Origin: Microbispora catharanthi
GTDB taxonomy: Bacteria; Actinomycetota; Actinomycetes; Streptosporangiales; Streptosporangiaceae
Assembly (NCBI RefSeq): GCF_006334915.2
Contig: NZ_VDMA02000032.1
Span: 1 to 64,000 of the forward strand
DNA: 64,000 nucleotides
Direction: 5' to 3'
The notes beneath the pieces were generated by a model, which saw only the letters and a list, made by a program, of their open reading frames with translations, was not told the origin of the DNA and did no database searches. Positions 33,768 through 40,837 of this stretch are shown here, one piece after another. Numbering within the stretch: position 1 is the stretch's first letter; each line of letters opens with the position of its first letter. A program made the translations under genes and the position numbers.

Positions 33768-35278
33768 CAGTCGTTCCCTCCGTCCTCGTTGAAGGAGACG
33801 GCGATGATGCGTTCCTCGGAGATCTCCTCGCCGGTCAGTTCGGCCACGATCCGGCCGGCCCGGAAGACGTAGACCCGGTCGCAGTGGGCCATCTCGGCGT
33901 TCTCGCTGGAGTACCAGACGATGCTCCGGCCCTTCGCCGCCTCCTCCCTGATGAGGCGGTACAGATCGGTCTTGGTGTGCACGTCCACGCCGCGGAACGG
34001 GTCGTCGAGCAGCACGAGCCCGGCGGGGGAGGCGAACGCGCGGGCGACGATGACCTTCTGCTGGTTTCCGCCGCTCAGCTCGGTGATCCCGGCCTCCGCG
34101 CCGCCCCTGATGGCGAGGCGCTTCACCCAGTCGCCGACCACCGCGCGCTCCTCGGCCGGACGGCGCAGCCCCTTGCGGGCGATGCCGCGCAGCGCGGTCA
34201 CGATCAGGTTGTCGCCCACGCTCCATAGGGGCAGGACGCCCGACCGCTGCCGGTCGCCCGGCACGTACGCCCGCGTCACGTTCACCGCGGTGTCGCGCCG
34301 GACCGGACGCCACAGGCGTTCGAGCACCTCCTGCTGGCCCTGGCCGGCCAGCCCGGCGAGGCCCACGACCTCGCCCTTGCCGACCCGCAGGGTGACCTCG
34401 CGCAGGCCGGGCGCGGTGGCGCCGCGCAGCTCGGCCGCCGTCTCCCGCGCGGCGGCCCCGCCGGCGGCCGTCCGTGTGCCGGTCCCGTCAGGAACGGCGA
34501 CGTGGGCTCCCATCAGCTCGAGGACGTCCGGCTCGCCGAGCCCGGCGGCAGGCCGTTCCGCGGTGACCGCGCCGTCGCGCAGCACGGCCACCCGGTCGGC
34601 CACCGAGAGCACCTCGCGGATGCGGTGCGAGATGAGCAGCACGGCGGTGCCGGTCTCGGTCAGCCCGCGCACGTAGGCGTACAGCGACCGGGCGGCGTCC
34701 GGGCCGAGCGACTCGGTGGGCTCGTCGAGGATCAGCAGGTCGAGCCGGTCCACCAGGCAGGCCCGGGCGATCTCCACCATCTGGCGCCGGGCCAGCGACA
34801 GGTCCTCCACCCGGTCACGCGGGGAGACGCCGTGGCCGGGGAACATCTCGTCGAGGCGGCGGCGCACCGCGTCGCTCGCCGCCCGCCGCCACCGCAGGCG
34901 GGGCAGGCAGTGCCGGGAGGACACCCACATGTTCTCCGCCACGGTGAGGTCGGGGCACAGCGACGTCTCCTGGTAGGCCATCCGCACCGACCGGAAGTCG
35001 TCGGCGGACGCCTTCCTCCCGTGCACGAGGACCGTGCCCGTGTCGCAGGCCTCCATCCCGGCGAGCACGCGCATGAGCGTGCTCTTGCCCGCGCCGTTGT
35101 GACCGACCAGCCCGAGCACCTCGCCCGCGCGGACCTCCAGGTCCACGCCCGTCAGGGCCCGGGTGCGCCCGTACGCCTTGGTCACGCCCCTGGCGGTGAC
35201 GACGGGCGGCCGGGCGGCCGGTCCGGTGTCCGTCTCCGGCGGCGCCGTGCCGCCGGCCGGGAGATTGTCGACGTGCAT
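33767..35278 (-). CDS. Ribose/AI-2-type ABC importer ATPase (two NBDs)
   Basis: A 503-residue RbsA/LsrA-type protein with two fused ATP-binding domains. The first has Walker A GHNGAGKST (59-67), a changed signature DLSLARRQMVEIARACL and Walker B LLILDEPTESLG. In the second, the Walker A region reads GLAGQGQQEVLER, degenerate as usual for this family, with signature ELSGGNQQKVIVARA and the Asp box LVLLDDPFRGVD. The gene follows the SBP gene by 48 bases. The length is typical. Confidence 0.93.
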   Translation of the reverse strand: MHVDNLPAGGTAPPETDTGPAARPPVVTARGVTKAYGRTRALTGVDLEVRAGEVLGLVGHNGAGKSTLMRVLAGMEACDTGTVLVHGRKASADDFRSVRMAYQETSLCPDLTVAENMWVSSRHCLPRLRWRRAASDAVRRRLDEMFPGHGVSPRDRVEDLSLARRQMVEIARACLVDRLDLLILDEPTESLGPDAARSLYAYVRGLTETGTAVLLISHRIREVLSVADRVAVLRDGAVTAERPAAGLGEPDVLELMGAHVAVPDGTGTRTAAGGAAARETAAELRGATAPGLREVTLRVGKGEVVGLAGLAGQGQQEVLERLWRPVRRDTAVNVTRAYVPGDRQRSGVLPLWSVGDNLIVTALRGIARKGLRRPAEERAVVGDWVKRLAIRGGAEAGITELSGGNQQKVIVARAFASPAGLVLLDDPFRGVDVHTKTDLYRLIREEAAKGRSIVWYSSENAEMAHCDRVYVFRAGRIVAELTGEEISEERIIAVSFNEDGGND

Positions 35279-35326
35279 GCCCGGTCTCCTCCGTCTCCTC
35301 CGTGCCGTGGTCGATGTGAAGCCGGA

Positions 35327-36454
35327 TCAGCCCGCGGCCGACGGGATCGGCGGCTGGACCGGCTTGCCGCCGGTCTTCACGGCCTCCACCTGCTGGCGGA
35401 ACAGCTCCTGGGTCCACGGCCAGGCGGCGTACTCGTCGGGCTTGAGCACCGAGGCCCAGGCGTCGCGGTCCTTCTGCTCGATCAGGACGATCGGGAAGGT
35501 CATCTGCTTGGGCACGTCCTTGCCGCCGAGCAGGTCCAGGGCCTCCCAGAGCGCGGCGACCGACTGGCCGGGGTCGGACATGACGGCGACCGACCCGTTG
35601 TCGATCTTGTTGTCCCGCCAGTAGCTCAGCGCGCGGCCGTTGGTCTCGAAGTCGACCGCGGGCACGGGCTTGCCCGCCGTGGCGAACGCCTGGGCCACGC
35701 CGTAGCCGTCGCCGCAGCCGATGACGCCGTCCACCTTCGGCACGCTGGACAGCACGCCGAGCACGGCCTTCTGCGCGGTGGCGCCGTCGCACATGCCGGT
35801 GACCGTCGCCACGGTCTTCACCCCGGGGTAGTCCGCGAGGATCTTCTTGGTGGTGTCGAGCATCTCGGCCTCGGGCTGGGAGCCGACCACGCCGCGGCTC
35901 ACGATGACCGAGCCCTTGCCGCCGATGCCCTCCAGCAGCGGCTTGGCCGCGTAGGTCGCCCAGTCGACGAAGCTGTTCTGCAGCACGTGCGCGCAGGGCG
36001 CGTCGATGGCGGAGTCGAAGACCACGACCTTCACACCGGCCGTACAGGCCTGCTGGATCACCGGCTGCAGCGCGGTGGGCGAGGCGGGGTCGATGAGCAG
36101 CGCGTCGGGCTTCTGCAGCAGCAGGCTCTTGATCTGGGCGACCTGCTCGGTCGCCGAGTTCTCGCCCGGCGCGTTCACGACCTTGTACTTGCCGATCAGC
36201 CCGTCGGTCTTGGCCTGCTCGGCGGCGGCCTCGAACTTGGCGATCATCGTCTGCCGCCAGCCGTTGCCGATGAAGCCGTTGCTCAGCGCGATGAAGGGCT
36301 TGTCACCGCCGCCGCCCGCGGTCCCGCTGGCGGCGTCCGCGGTGGCGCTACCGGAGCCGCCGGAGCCGCAGCCCGCGGCCAGTACGGCGAGAGCGGAGAT
36401 CGCCGCCGCGGCGGAGGCGGCGCGCCAGGGCCGGCGTGTGGGACGCATGTGCAT
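35327..36454 (-). CDS. Ribose/AI-2-type periplasmic-binding lipoprotein
   Basis: A 375-residue solute-binding lipoprotein (peripla_BP_4-like). The chosen ATG at 36454 has GGAG five bases upstream. The signal ends in the lipobox LAAGCG (Cys about residue 28), followed by a Gly/Ser/Ala linker. The mature part has two Rossmann lobes with FIALSNGFIGNGWRQTMIAKFEAA and DALLIDPASPTALQPVIQQA, a common pattern for sugar and polyol binders. It is the first gene of the operon and starts 94 bases downstream of the -10. The ligand is unknown. Confidence 0.9.
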   Translation of the reverse strand: MHMRPTRRPWRAASAAAAISALAVLAAGCGSGGSGSATADAASGTAGGGGDKPFIALSNGFIGNGWRQTMIAKFEAAAEQAKTDGLIGKYKVVNAPGENSATEQVAQIKSLLLQKPDALLIDPASPTALQPVIQQACTAGVKVVVFDSAIDAPCAHVLQNSFVDWATYAAKPLLEGIGGKGSVIVSRGVVGSQPEAEMLDTTKKILADYPGVKTVATVTGMCDGATAQKAVLGVLSSVPKVDGVIGCGDGYGVAQAFATAGKPVPAVDFETNGRALSYWRDNKIDNGSVAVMSDPGQSVAALWEALDLLGGKDVPKQMTFPIVLIEQKDRDAWASVLKPDEYAAWPWTQELFRQQVEAVKTGGKPVQPPIPSAAG

Positions 36455-36520
36455 GGTGTCTCCAGACAGAGCGGGTTCGCGAGGGGGGAGAGTCGGCGTG
36501 AAGGCTTCGCCCGATCGGCC

Positions 36521-36544
36521 TGTCATTACAGGCCTGTAGTGACA
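36521..36544. promoter_or_regulatory. Near-perfect 24-bp palindromic operator (site 1)
   Basis: Adjacent arms TGTCATTACAGG and CCTGTAGTGACA form a palindrome with one mismatch pair. On the minus strand it begins just downstream of the -10 of the importer promoter, covering the start point. It is a good candidate for the site of the divergent GntR regulator. Confidence 0.75.
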
Positions 36545-36547
36545 AGC

Positions 36548-36576
36548 AAACTAAGTGGGCGTTACGGGCCTGTCAA
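36548..36576 (-). promoter_or_regulatory. Promoter of the importer-catabolic operon
   Basis: On the minus strand, TTGACA (36571-36576) and TAGTTT (36548-36553) are separated by exactly 17 bases. This is the best consensus promoter in the window. It reads toward the SBP gene, whose start lies 94 bases downstream. Confidence 0.8.
36562..36576. promoter_or_regulatory. Operator-like copy overlapping the -35 (site 2)
   Basis: TTACGGGCCTGTC matches the core TTACAGGCCTGTA of site 1 at 11 of 13 positions and covers the -35 hexamer. Confidence 0.5.
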
Positions 36577-36641
36577 GAGTCTGTTTTTGGTCACCTCGAA
36601 CCGCCGGTGCCGGATAATCTTGGTAACAGCCGAGCCCACTT

Positions 36642-36655
36642 GTAGTTACAGGTCC
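36642..36655. promoter_or_regulatory. Third operator half-site near the regulator gene
   Basis: GTAGTTACAGGTCC repeats the left arm and centre of site 1 (TTACAGG) 41 bases before the GntR start. The other half is not conserved, so it could serve weak autoregulation. Confidence 0.35.
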
Positions 36656-36695
36656 GAGTGGGGCATTCTGCTGCGGTGCCGCCGAGGAGGTTCCC

Positions 36696-37439
36696 GTGAC
36701 GATGACCTATCCCCCCCTCAACCGCGACGGGGCGGAACCGCTGTGGATGCAGCTCATGCGGGCGTTGCGCGCGGAGATCGAGAGCGGCGTGCGCGGGCCC
36801 GACCAGCCGCTGCCGTCCGAGGCCGAGCTGAGTGACCTGTTCGCGGTCTCCCGCACGGTCGTCAGGGAGGCGCTGCGCGAGCTGGTCCAGCAACGCCTGA
36901 TCTACAAGGTAAAGGGCAAGGGAGCCTTCGTCGCGCCCCGCAAGACCGAGCTGAGGTTCGTCGGGTCGATGTCCGGGTCCGCCGACGACCTGCGGGAGTC
37001 GGGGCGCCGGGTGACCACGCAGACCGTCCACCAGGCGCTCGGCAAGGCCGACGAGCGGGAGGCCGCGCTCCTGCGCATACCGCTGGGGGAGCAGGTCGTC
37101 CGGCTGCGCAGGCTCCGCCGGGTCGACGGCCAGCCGTGGTTGCTCGTCGACACCGCCCTGCCCGCCCGGCTCGTCCCCGGTCTAGAACGCGCCATCCTGG
37201 AGAACCAGTCGCTGTACGACGTGCTGCGCCGCCGATACGGCATCGAGCCCGCCGCGGCAGACCGCTGGATCGAGGCGGTCTTCCCCAACCGGGAGGACGC
37301 GGCCCTGCTTGAGGTGTCCACCTCGACGCCGCTGCTCGGCATCGAGTCGGTCGCGTGGCTGGAGGACAACACCAGGTTCGAGGCGTACTACGCCCTCCAC
37401 CGCAGCGACCAGACGCGCTTCTACGTCGGCATCCGCTGA
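36696..37439 (+). CDS. GntR/HutC-type transcriptional regulator (UTRA)
   Basis: A 247-residue repressor-type protein. The N-terminal winged helix (about 15-78, with LPSEAELSDLFAVSRTVVREALRELVQQRLIYKVKGKGAFVAP) is followed by a UTRA effector domain (about 95-240). It is divergent from the importer operon, and the shared 241-base region contains three related operator-like sites. It most likely represses the operon until a pathway intermediate, perhaps a phosphorylated sugar, binds. The GTG is preceded by GAGGAGG five bases away. It is convergent with the PucR-type gene, 13 bases between stops. Confidence 0.93.
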   Translation: MTMTYPPLNRDGAEPLWMQLMRALRAEIESGVRGPDQPLPSEAELSDLFAVSRTVVREALRELVQQRLIYKVKGKGAFVAPRKTELRFVGSMSGSADDLRESGRRVTTQTVHQALGKADEREAALLRIPLGEQVVRLRRLRRVDGQPWLLVDTALPARLVPGLERAILENQSLYDVLRRRYGIEPAAADRWIEAVFPNREDAALLEVSTSTPLLGIESVAWLEDNTRFEAYYALHRSDQTRFYVGIR

Positions 37440-37452
37440 CCCCGCCGGGCGT

Positions 37453-38910
37453 TCAGACCCGGCCGAGCTGTCCCGCGGCGCGGATGGCGAGCCACACCTC
37501 GGCGAAGTCGCCGGTCGCCGACAGGTCGCGCCCGGTCAGCGCGCCGAAGCGGCGTAGCCGGTACGACAGCGTATTGGGGTGCACGTGCAGGGCCCGCGCG
37601 GCGTCGTCGACGCGGCGGTCGCGCTCCATCCACGTCCGCACCGACGCGATCAGGTCCGATCCGTGCTCGGCGTCGTACCGCAGGACGTCGCCGAGCACGT
37701 GCTCGACCAGGGCGGCCAGCACGCCCACGTCGTCAGGCAGCCACCGGCCCGTGGTGTCCTCGCCGTAGGCGACCAGCGGCCTGCCCGCCTCGGCGGCGCG
37801 GGAGGCCGCCCACAGCGCCTCGCGCTGGGCGACGCGCAGCGACGACCCGGGCGGCAGGGGGCGGCTGACGCCGGCCGCGATGCCGGGCACCGCCTCCAGC
37901 TCCGCGGTGGCGACGGCCGCCGCCGTCAGCACGTAGAGGTCCCGGTGGCGGCGGAGCATGAGGTGCGGGTGCTCGCCGAGGGCCTGCAGGACGGCGTCGT
38001 CGGGGGCGTCGCGCACCACGAGCAGCGCGATGTCGCGGTCGGGCGGCAGGCCCATCAGGGCGAGCCTGCGCCGGGCGGTCTCCGGGTCGAGCACGTCCTG
38101 CAACAGCTCGGCCAGCGTCTCCGCCCCCTGCCGGCGCAGCGTCTCGCGTTCGCTGCGCACCATGGCCACCCGCAGGGCGGCGACGGTTGCGATGTGCTGG
38201 ACCACGGCGAGCCCCGCCGGGCGGGCCCCCTCCCGTTCGAAGGCGACCAGGAACCCGGCCGGTCCGCCCGGCGCGGGCACCGGGAGCGCGAACCCGCCGG
38301 GGATCGTCGGCGGGGCGTCCGCCGAGGCGGGCAGCCGCACGGACGGCGGGGGCGCCGGCACGCCGGGCAGCAGTGGGCGGCCCTGCGGCGTGCTCAGGTA
38401 GATCTCGTAGCCCGACAGGCGTTCGAGCCGCCGGAACAGCCCGGCCGTGTCCAGGCCCTCGGACGCGAGCCAGCGCAGCGCGCCGAACACCTGGAGCTGC
38501 GCCCCCAGCCGCTGCCTGGCGTCCTCCTGCACGGCCGCCGCGACCTCCTGCGCGATCGCGATGAACGGCACGGCAAGCGGCACCTCCAGCACGGGGAACC
38601 CTCGCTCCTCGGCCGCGTCGAGGAAGGCCCGGCGCAACGGGGGGACATGCAGCCCCGCGCTGAGCGCGAGCGCGGCCACCCCCGCGTCGTCGAGCCGCTC
38701 CAGGTACGCGCGCTGGGCGCCCGCGCTCTTCGGCACGCCGATACCGGTCGTCATGATGACCTCGGCCCCGAGAAGCCAGGGTGTGGGGTCCTCCAGCTCG
38801 CTGACGTGGGCCCAGGAGACCGATCTGCCGAGGCCGCGCTCGCCCGCCAGCACCCTCAGCTGCAGCGCGGGGGAGCGCAGCAGGTCCTCCACGGTGTTGT
38901 GCGCGTCCAC
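37453..38910 (-). CDS. PucR-family transcriptional regulator
   Basis: A 485-residue PucR-type regulator. The N-terminal PucR domain (about 1-130, VEDLLRSPALQLRVLAGERGLGR and WAHVSELEDPTPWLLGAEVIMTTG) is followed by a CdaR-like middle and a C-terminal helix-turn-helix (about 425-475, RRVDDAARALHVHPNTLSYRLRRFGALTGRDL). PucR-type proteins control purine or nitrogen catabolism in Bacillus. The gene is divergent from an amidase and a cyclase, which it probably controls. The start is a GTG at 38910. Confidence 0.9.
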   Translation of the reverse strand: MDAHNTVEDLLRSPALQLRVLAGERGLGRSVSWAHVSELEDPTPWLLGAEVIMTTGIGVPKSAGAQRAYLERLDDAGVAALALSAGLHVPPLRRAFLDAAEERGFPVLEVPLAVPFIAIAQEVAAAVQEDARQRLGAQLQVFGALRWLASEGLDTAGLFRRLERLSGYEIYLSTPQGRPLLPGVPAPPPSVRLPASADAPPTIPGGFALPVPAPGGPAGFLVAFEREGARPAGLAVVQHIATVAALRVAMVRSERETLRRQGAETLAELLQDVLDPETARRRLALMGLPPDRDIALLVVRDAPDDAVLQALGEHPHLMLRRHRDLYVLTAAAVATAELEAVPGIAAGVSRPLPPGSSLRVAQREALWAASRAAEAGRPLVAYGEDTTGRWLPDDVGVLAALVEHVLGDVLRYDAEHGSDLIASVRTWMERDRRVDDAARALHVHPNTLSYRLRRFGALTGRDLSATGDFAEVWLAIRAAGQLGRV

Positions 38911-39004
38911 GACGGCCAGCCTATTTCCCGAGATGGCACTGATTGTCCTGATGCAGGGGAGTCGGGCACACTCGAGCGATCTCCCCCCTCACCTGGAGGA
39001 ACGT

Positions 39005-39865
39005 ATGAGTCCGAGCGCCCGGCCGCGCGATGGCGGGGCCCTGACCCGGGTCGCCGTGGCGCAGCTTCCGCTGCGCGTCGGCGACCCGGAGGCGAACCGC
39101 GCCGCCGCCGCGGAGGCCGTCGCCGAGGCCGCCGCGGCCGGGGCCCGCCTGGTCGTGCTGCCCGAGCTGGTCAACAGCGGATATGTCTTCACCGGCGCCG
39201 AGGAGGCCAGGGGTCTGGCCGAGCCCGCCGACGGCCCCACCGTCACGGAATGGGGGCGGCTGGCCGAGGACCACGACCTGGTCGTCGTGGGCGGGTTCTG
39301 CGAGCTGGCGGAGGGCGTCGTGCGCAACAGCCAGGTCATGGTCGACCCCACCGGGACCAGGGCCGTCTACCGCAAGGCCCACCTGTGGCACGACGAGCAG
39401 GACGTGTTCGCGCCCGGCGACGCCGCCGCTCCCGTGGTGGACACCGCGCTCGGCCGGATCGCCATGATGGTCTGCTACGACCTGGAGTTCCCCGAGTGGG
39501 TGCGGGCGGTGGGCCTGGCCGGGGCCGACCTGCTCGCCGTCTCCACCAACTGGCCGGTCTCGCCCGTCCCGGCCGGGGAGCGCTCGGTGCTGGTCGCCCA
39601 CGCCCAGGTGGCCGCCGCCGCCAACCGCATGTTCGTCGCGGTGGCCGACCGCTGCGCCGCCGAGCGCGGAGTGGGCTGGGTGTGCGGCACCTCGGTCATC
39701 GGGCCGGACGGTTACCCGCTGGCGGGGCCCGTGCTCAGGGACGGGCCCGCCGTGCTGGTGGCCGACTGCGACCTGGCCGCGGCCAGGGACAAGGCCACCG
39801 GCCCGCGCAACGACGTCCACCGCGACCGGCGGACGGATCTGTACGGGATCTCGCGAACGTGCTGA
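39005..39865 (+). CDS. Nitrilase-superfamily carbon-nitrogen hydrolase
   Basis: A 286-residue amidase-like hydrolase. The catalytic triad is Glu54 (VLPELVNSGY), Lys124 (VYRKAHLW) and Cys157 (MMVCYDLEFPEW). The start is set by GGAGGA four bases before ATG 39005; a longer upstream frame is not coding. The branch could be an omega-amidase, a carbamoylase or a ureidopropionase. Sequence alone does not decide. It is divergent from the PucR-type gene and 73 bases upstream of a cyclase gene in the same direction, so the two may form one pathway that hydrolyses an amide. Confidence 0.9.
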   Translation: MSPSARPRDGGALTRVAVAQLPLRVGDPEANRAAAAEAVAEAAAAGARLVVLPELVNSGYVFTGAEEARGLAEPADGPTVTEWGRLAEDHDLVVVGGFCELAEGVVRNSQVMVDPTGTRAVYRKAHLWHDEQDVFAPGDAAAPVVDTALGRIAMMVCYDLEFPEWVRAVGLAGADLLAVSTNWPVSPVPAGERSVLVAHAQVAAAANRMFVAVADRCAAERGVGWVCGTSVIGPDGYPLAGPVLRDGPAVLVADCDLAAARDKATGPRNDVHRDRRTDLYGISRTC

Positions 39866-39938
39866 CGCCGACCCGTGTCCCCCGTGTGGCCTACGATCTG
39901 ATCGGCCTGCTCGCGCTCGGAAAGGCCGGGAGAAGCAC

Positions 39939-40592
39939 ATGATCGTCGACCTGTCGGTGCCCGTCGTGAGCGGCATGCCCGTCTACCCCGGGGACCCGGA
40001 GGTGGAGATCGCTCCCGCCCTCACGGTGGCGGCCGAGGGCGTGAACGTCCTCGGCCTGCACCTCGGGTCGCAGTCCGGCACGCACGTGGACGCGCCGTAT
40101 CACATCGACGACGCGCTGCCCTCGCTCGACGCCCTGCCGCTGGAGCGGTTCCTCGGCCCGGCGGCGGTCCTCGACGTCCGGGGCCTGCCCCCGCACGCGC
40201 CGATCACCCCCGCGATGCTCGGCACGGTGGCCGCGCGGCTGGGCCCGGGGACCGTCCTGCTGGTCGCGACGGGCTGGGACGAGCACTGGGACACGCCCGG
40301 CTACCTGGCCCACCCCTACCTGGAGGCGGAGACCGCCCGCCGGATCGTCGCCTCGGGCGTGCGGACCGTGGGCGTCGACGCGCTCAGCGTCGACCCGACC
40401 CCGGCTCCCGCCGATCTGCCGGCGCATCGCGTGTTGTGCGGGGCGCACGCCGTCATCGCGGAGAACCTGCGCGATCTCGGTCCGCTCCTGGAGGCCCAGG
40501 ACGCCGGCCGTCCGATCGAGGTCTCCCTGCTGCCGCTGCGTCTCCACGCCGCCGACGGGTCTCCCGTACGCGCCGTCGCCCGGATCGGCTGA
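39939..40592 (+). CDS. Cyclase-family (kynurenine-formamidase-like) hydrolase
   Basis: A 217-residue member of the PF04199 cyclase family, which includes kynurenine formamidase and isatin hydrolase. The metal motif appears as QSGTHVDAPYH (residues 45-55) instead of HxGTHxDxPxH, with His49, Asp51 and His55 in place. Further conserved elements are LLVATGWDEHW, GVRTVGVDALSVDP and HRVLCGAHAVIAENLRDL. The start ATG at 39939 is preceded by GGGAGA. With the amidase and PucR regulator it suggests catabolism of an N-formyl or cyclic-amide compound. This is inference. Confidence 0.9.
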   Translation: MIVDLSVPVVSGMPVYPGDPEVEIAPALTVAAEGVNVLGLHLGSQSGTHVDAPYHIDDALPSLDALPLERFLGPAAVLDVRGLPPHAPITPAMLGTVAARLGPGTVLLVATGWDEHWDTPGYLAHPYLEAETARRIVASGVRTVGVDALSVDPTPAPADLPAHRVLCGAHAVIAENLRDLGPLLEAQDAGRPIEVSLLPLRLHAADGSPVRAVARIG

Positions 40593-40611
40593 CCTTCGCG
40601 AACGCCTTGAG

Positions 40612-40642
40612 TTGACGGACGGCGGCGTCGAGCTGCTATGGT
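40612..40642 (+). promoter_or_regulatory. Candidate extended -10 promoter for the ABC-F genes
   Basis: TGCTATGGT (40634-40642) is an extended -10 (TGn TATGGT). TTGACG at 40612-40617 lies 19 bases upstream of the hexamer, slightly long. A start near 40649 would give a leader of about 190 bases. Confidence 0.45.
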
Positions 40643-40678
40643 ATCGGGCGCTCGTGATTCCAGGCTAGGAGACCAGAC

Positions 40679-40708
40679 GTGGTAGGTGAGGACGACATCT
40701 CCGGGTGA
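40679..40708 (+). CDS. Possible nine-codon leader peptide (MVGEDDISG) upstream of ABC-F
   Basis: GTG at 40679 is preceded by AGGAG seven bases upstream and followed after nine codons by TGA at 40706-40708. It is too short for standard gene calls. The stop lies in the loop of a hairpin (40697-40718). Antibiotic-induced ABC-F genes in other bacteria often have such leaders, so stalling-based attenuation is plausible but unproven. Confidence 0.45.
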   Translation: MVGEDDISG

Positions 40709-40718
40709 TACCGGAGGT
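40697..40718 (+). promoter_or_regulatory. Hairpin over the leader-peptide stop codon
   Basis: ATCTCCGG (40697-40704) pairs with CCGGAGGT (40711-40718), eight pairs with one G-U, around loop GTGATA. The right arm contains GGAGG. A ribosome stalled in the leader would melt the left arm. Confidence 0.45.
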
Positions 40719-40793
40719 TGACCGGCCCCGGCAGGCGCGTATGACCGCCGCCGATGTGGCCCTCGTCGTCGTTCCCCCATCCCTGTCCCCTTG

Positions 40794-40816
40794 CCGGGCG
40801 GCTCCGGCACGCCCGG
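40794..40816 (+). terminator. Terminator-like hairpin just upstream of the first ABC-F gene
   Basis: CCGGGCG (40794-40800) and CGCCCGG (40810-40816) form a perfect 7-bp stem with a 9-base loop, 21 bases before the ABC-F start. No T-tract follows. It could be the terminating form of an attenuator. Confidence 0.35.
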
Positions 40817-40837
40817 ATCACGTACGAGGTCTCTCGC

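Noticed and set aside
34502..39942. Long plus-strand frames opposite the importer and PucR genes
   Set aside because: Low-complexity translation, and the minus strand carries the ABC and regulator motifs. Only the GntR, amidase and cyclase genes are real on the plus strand here.
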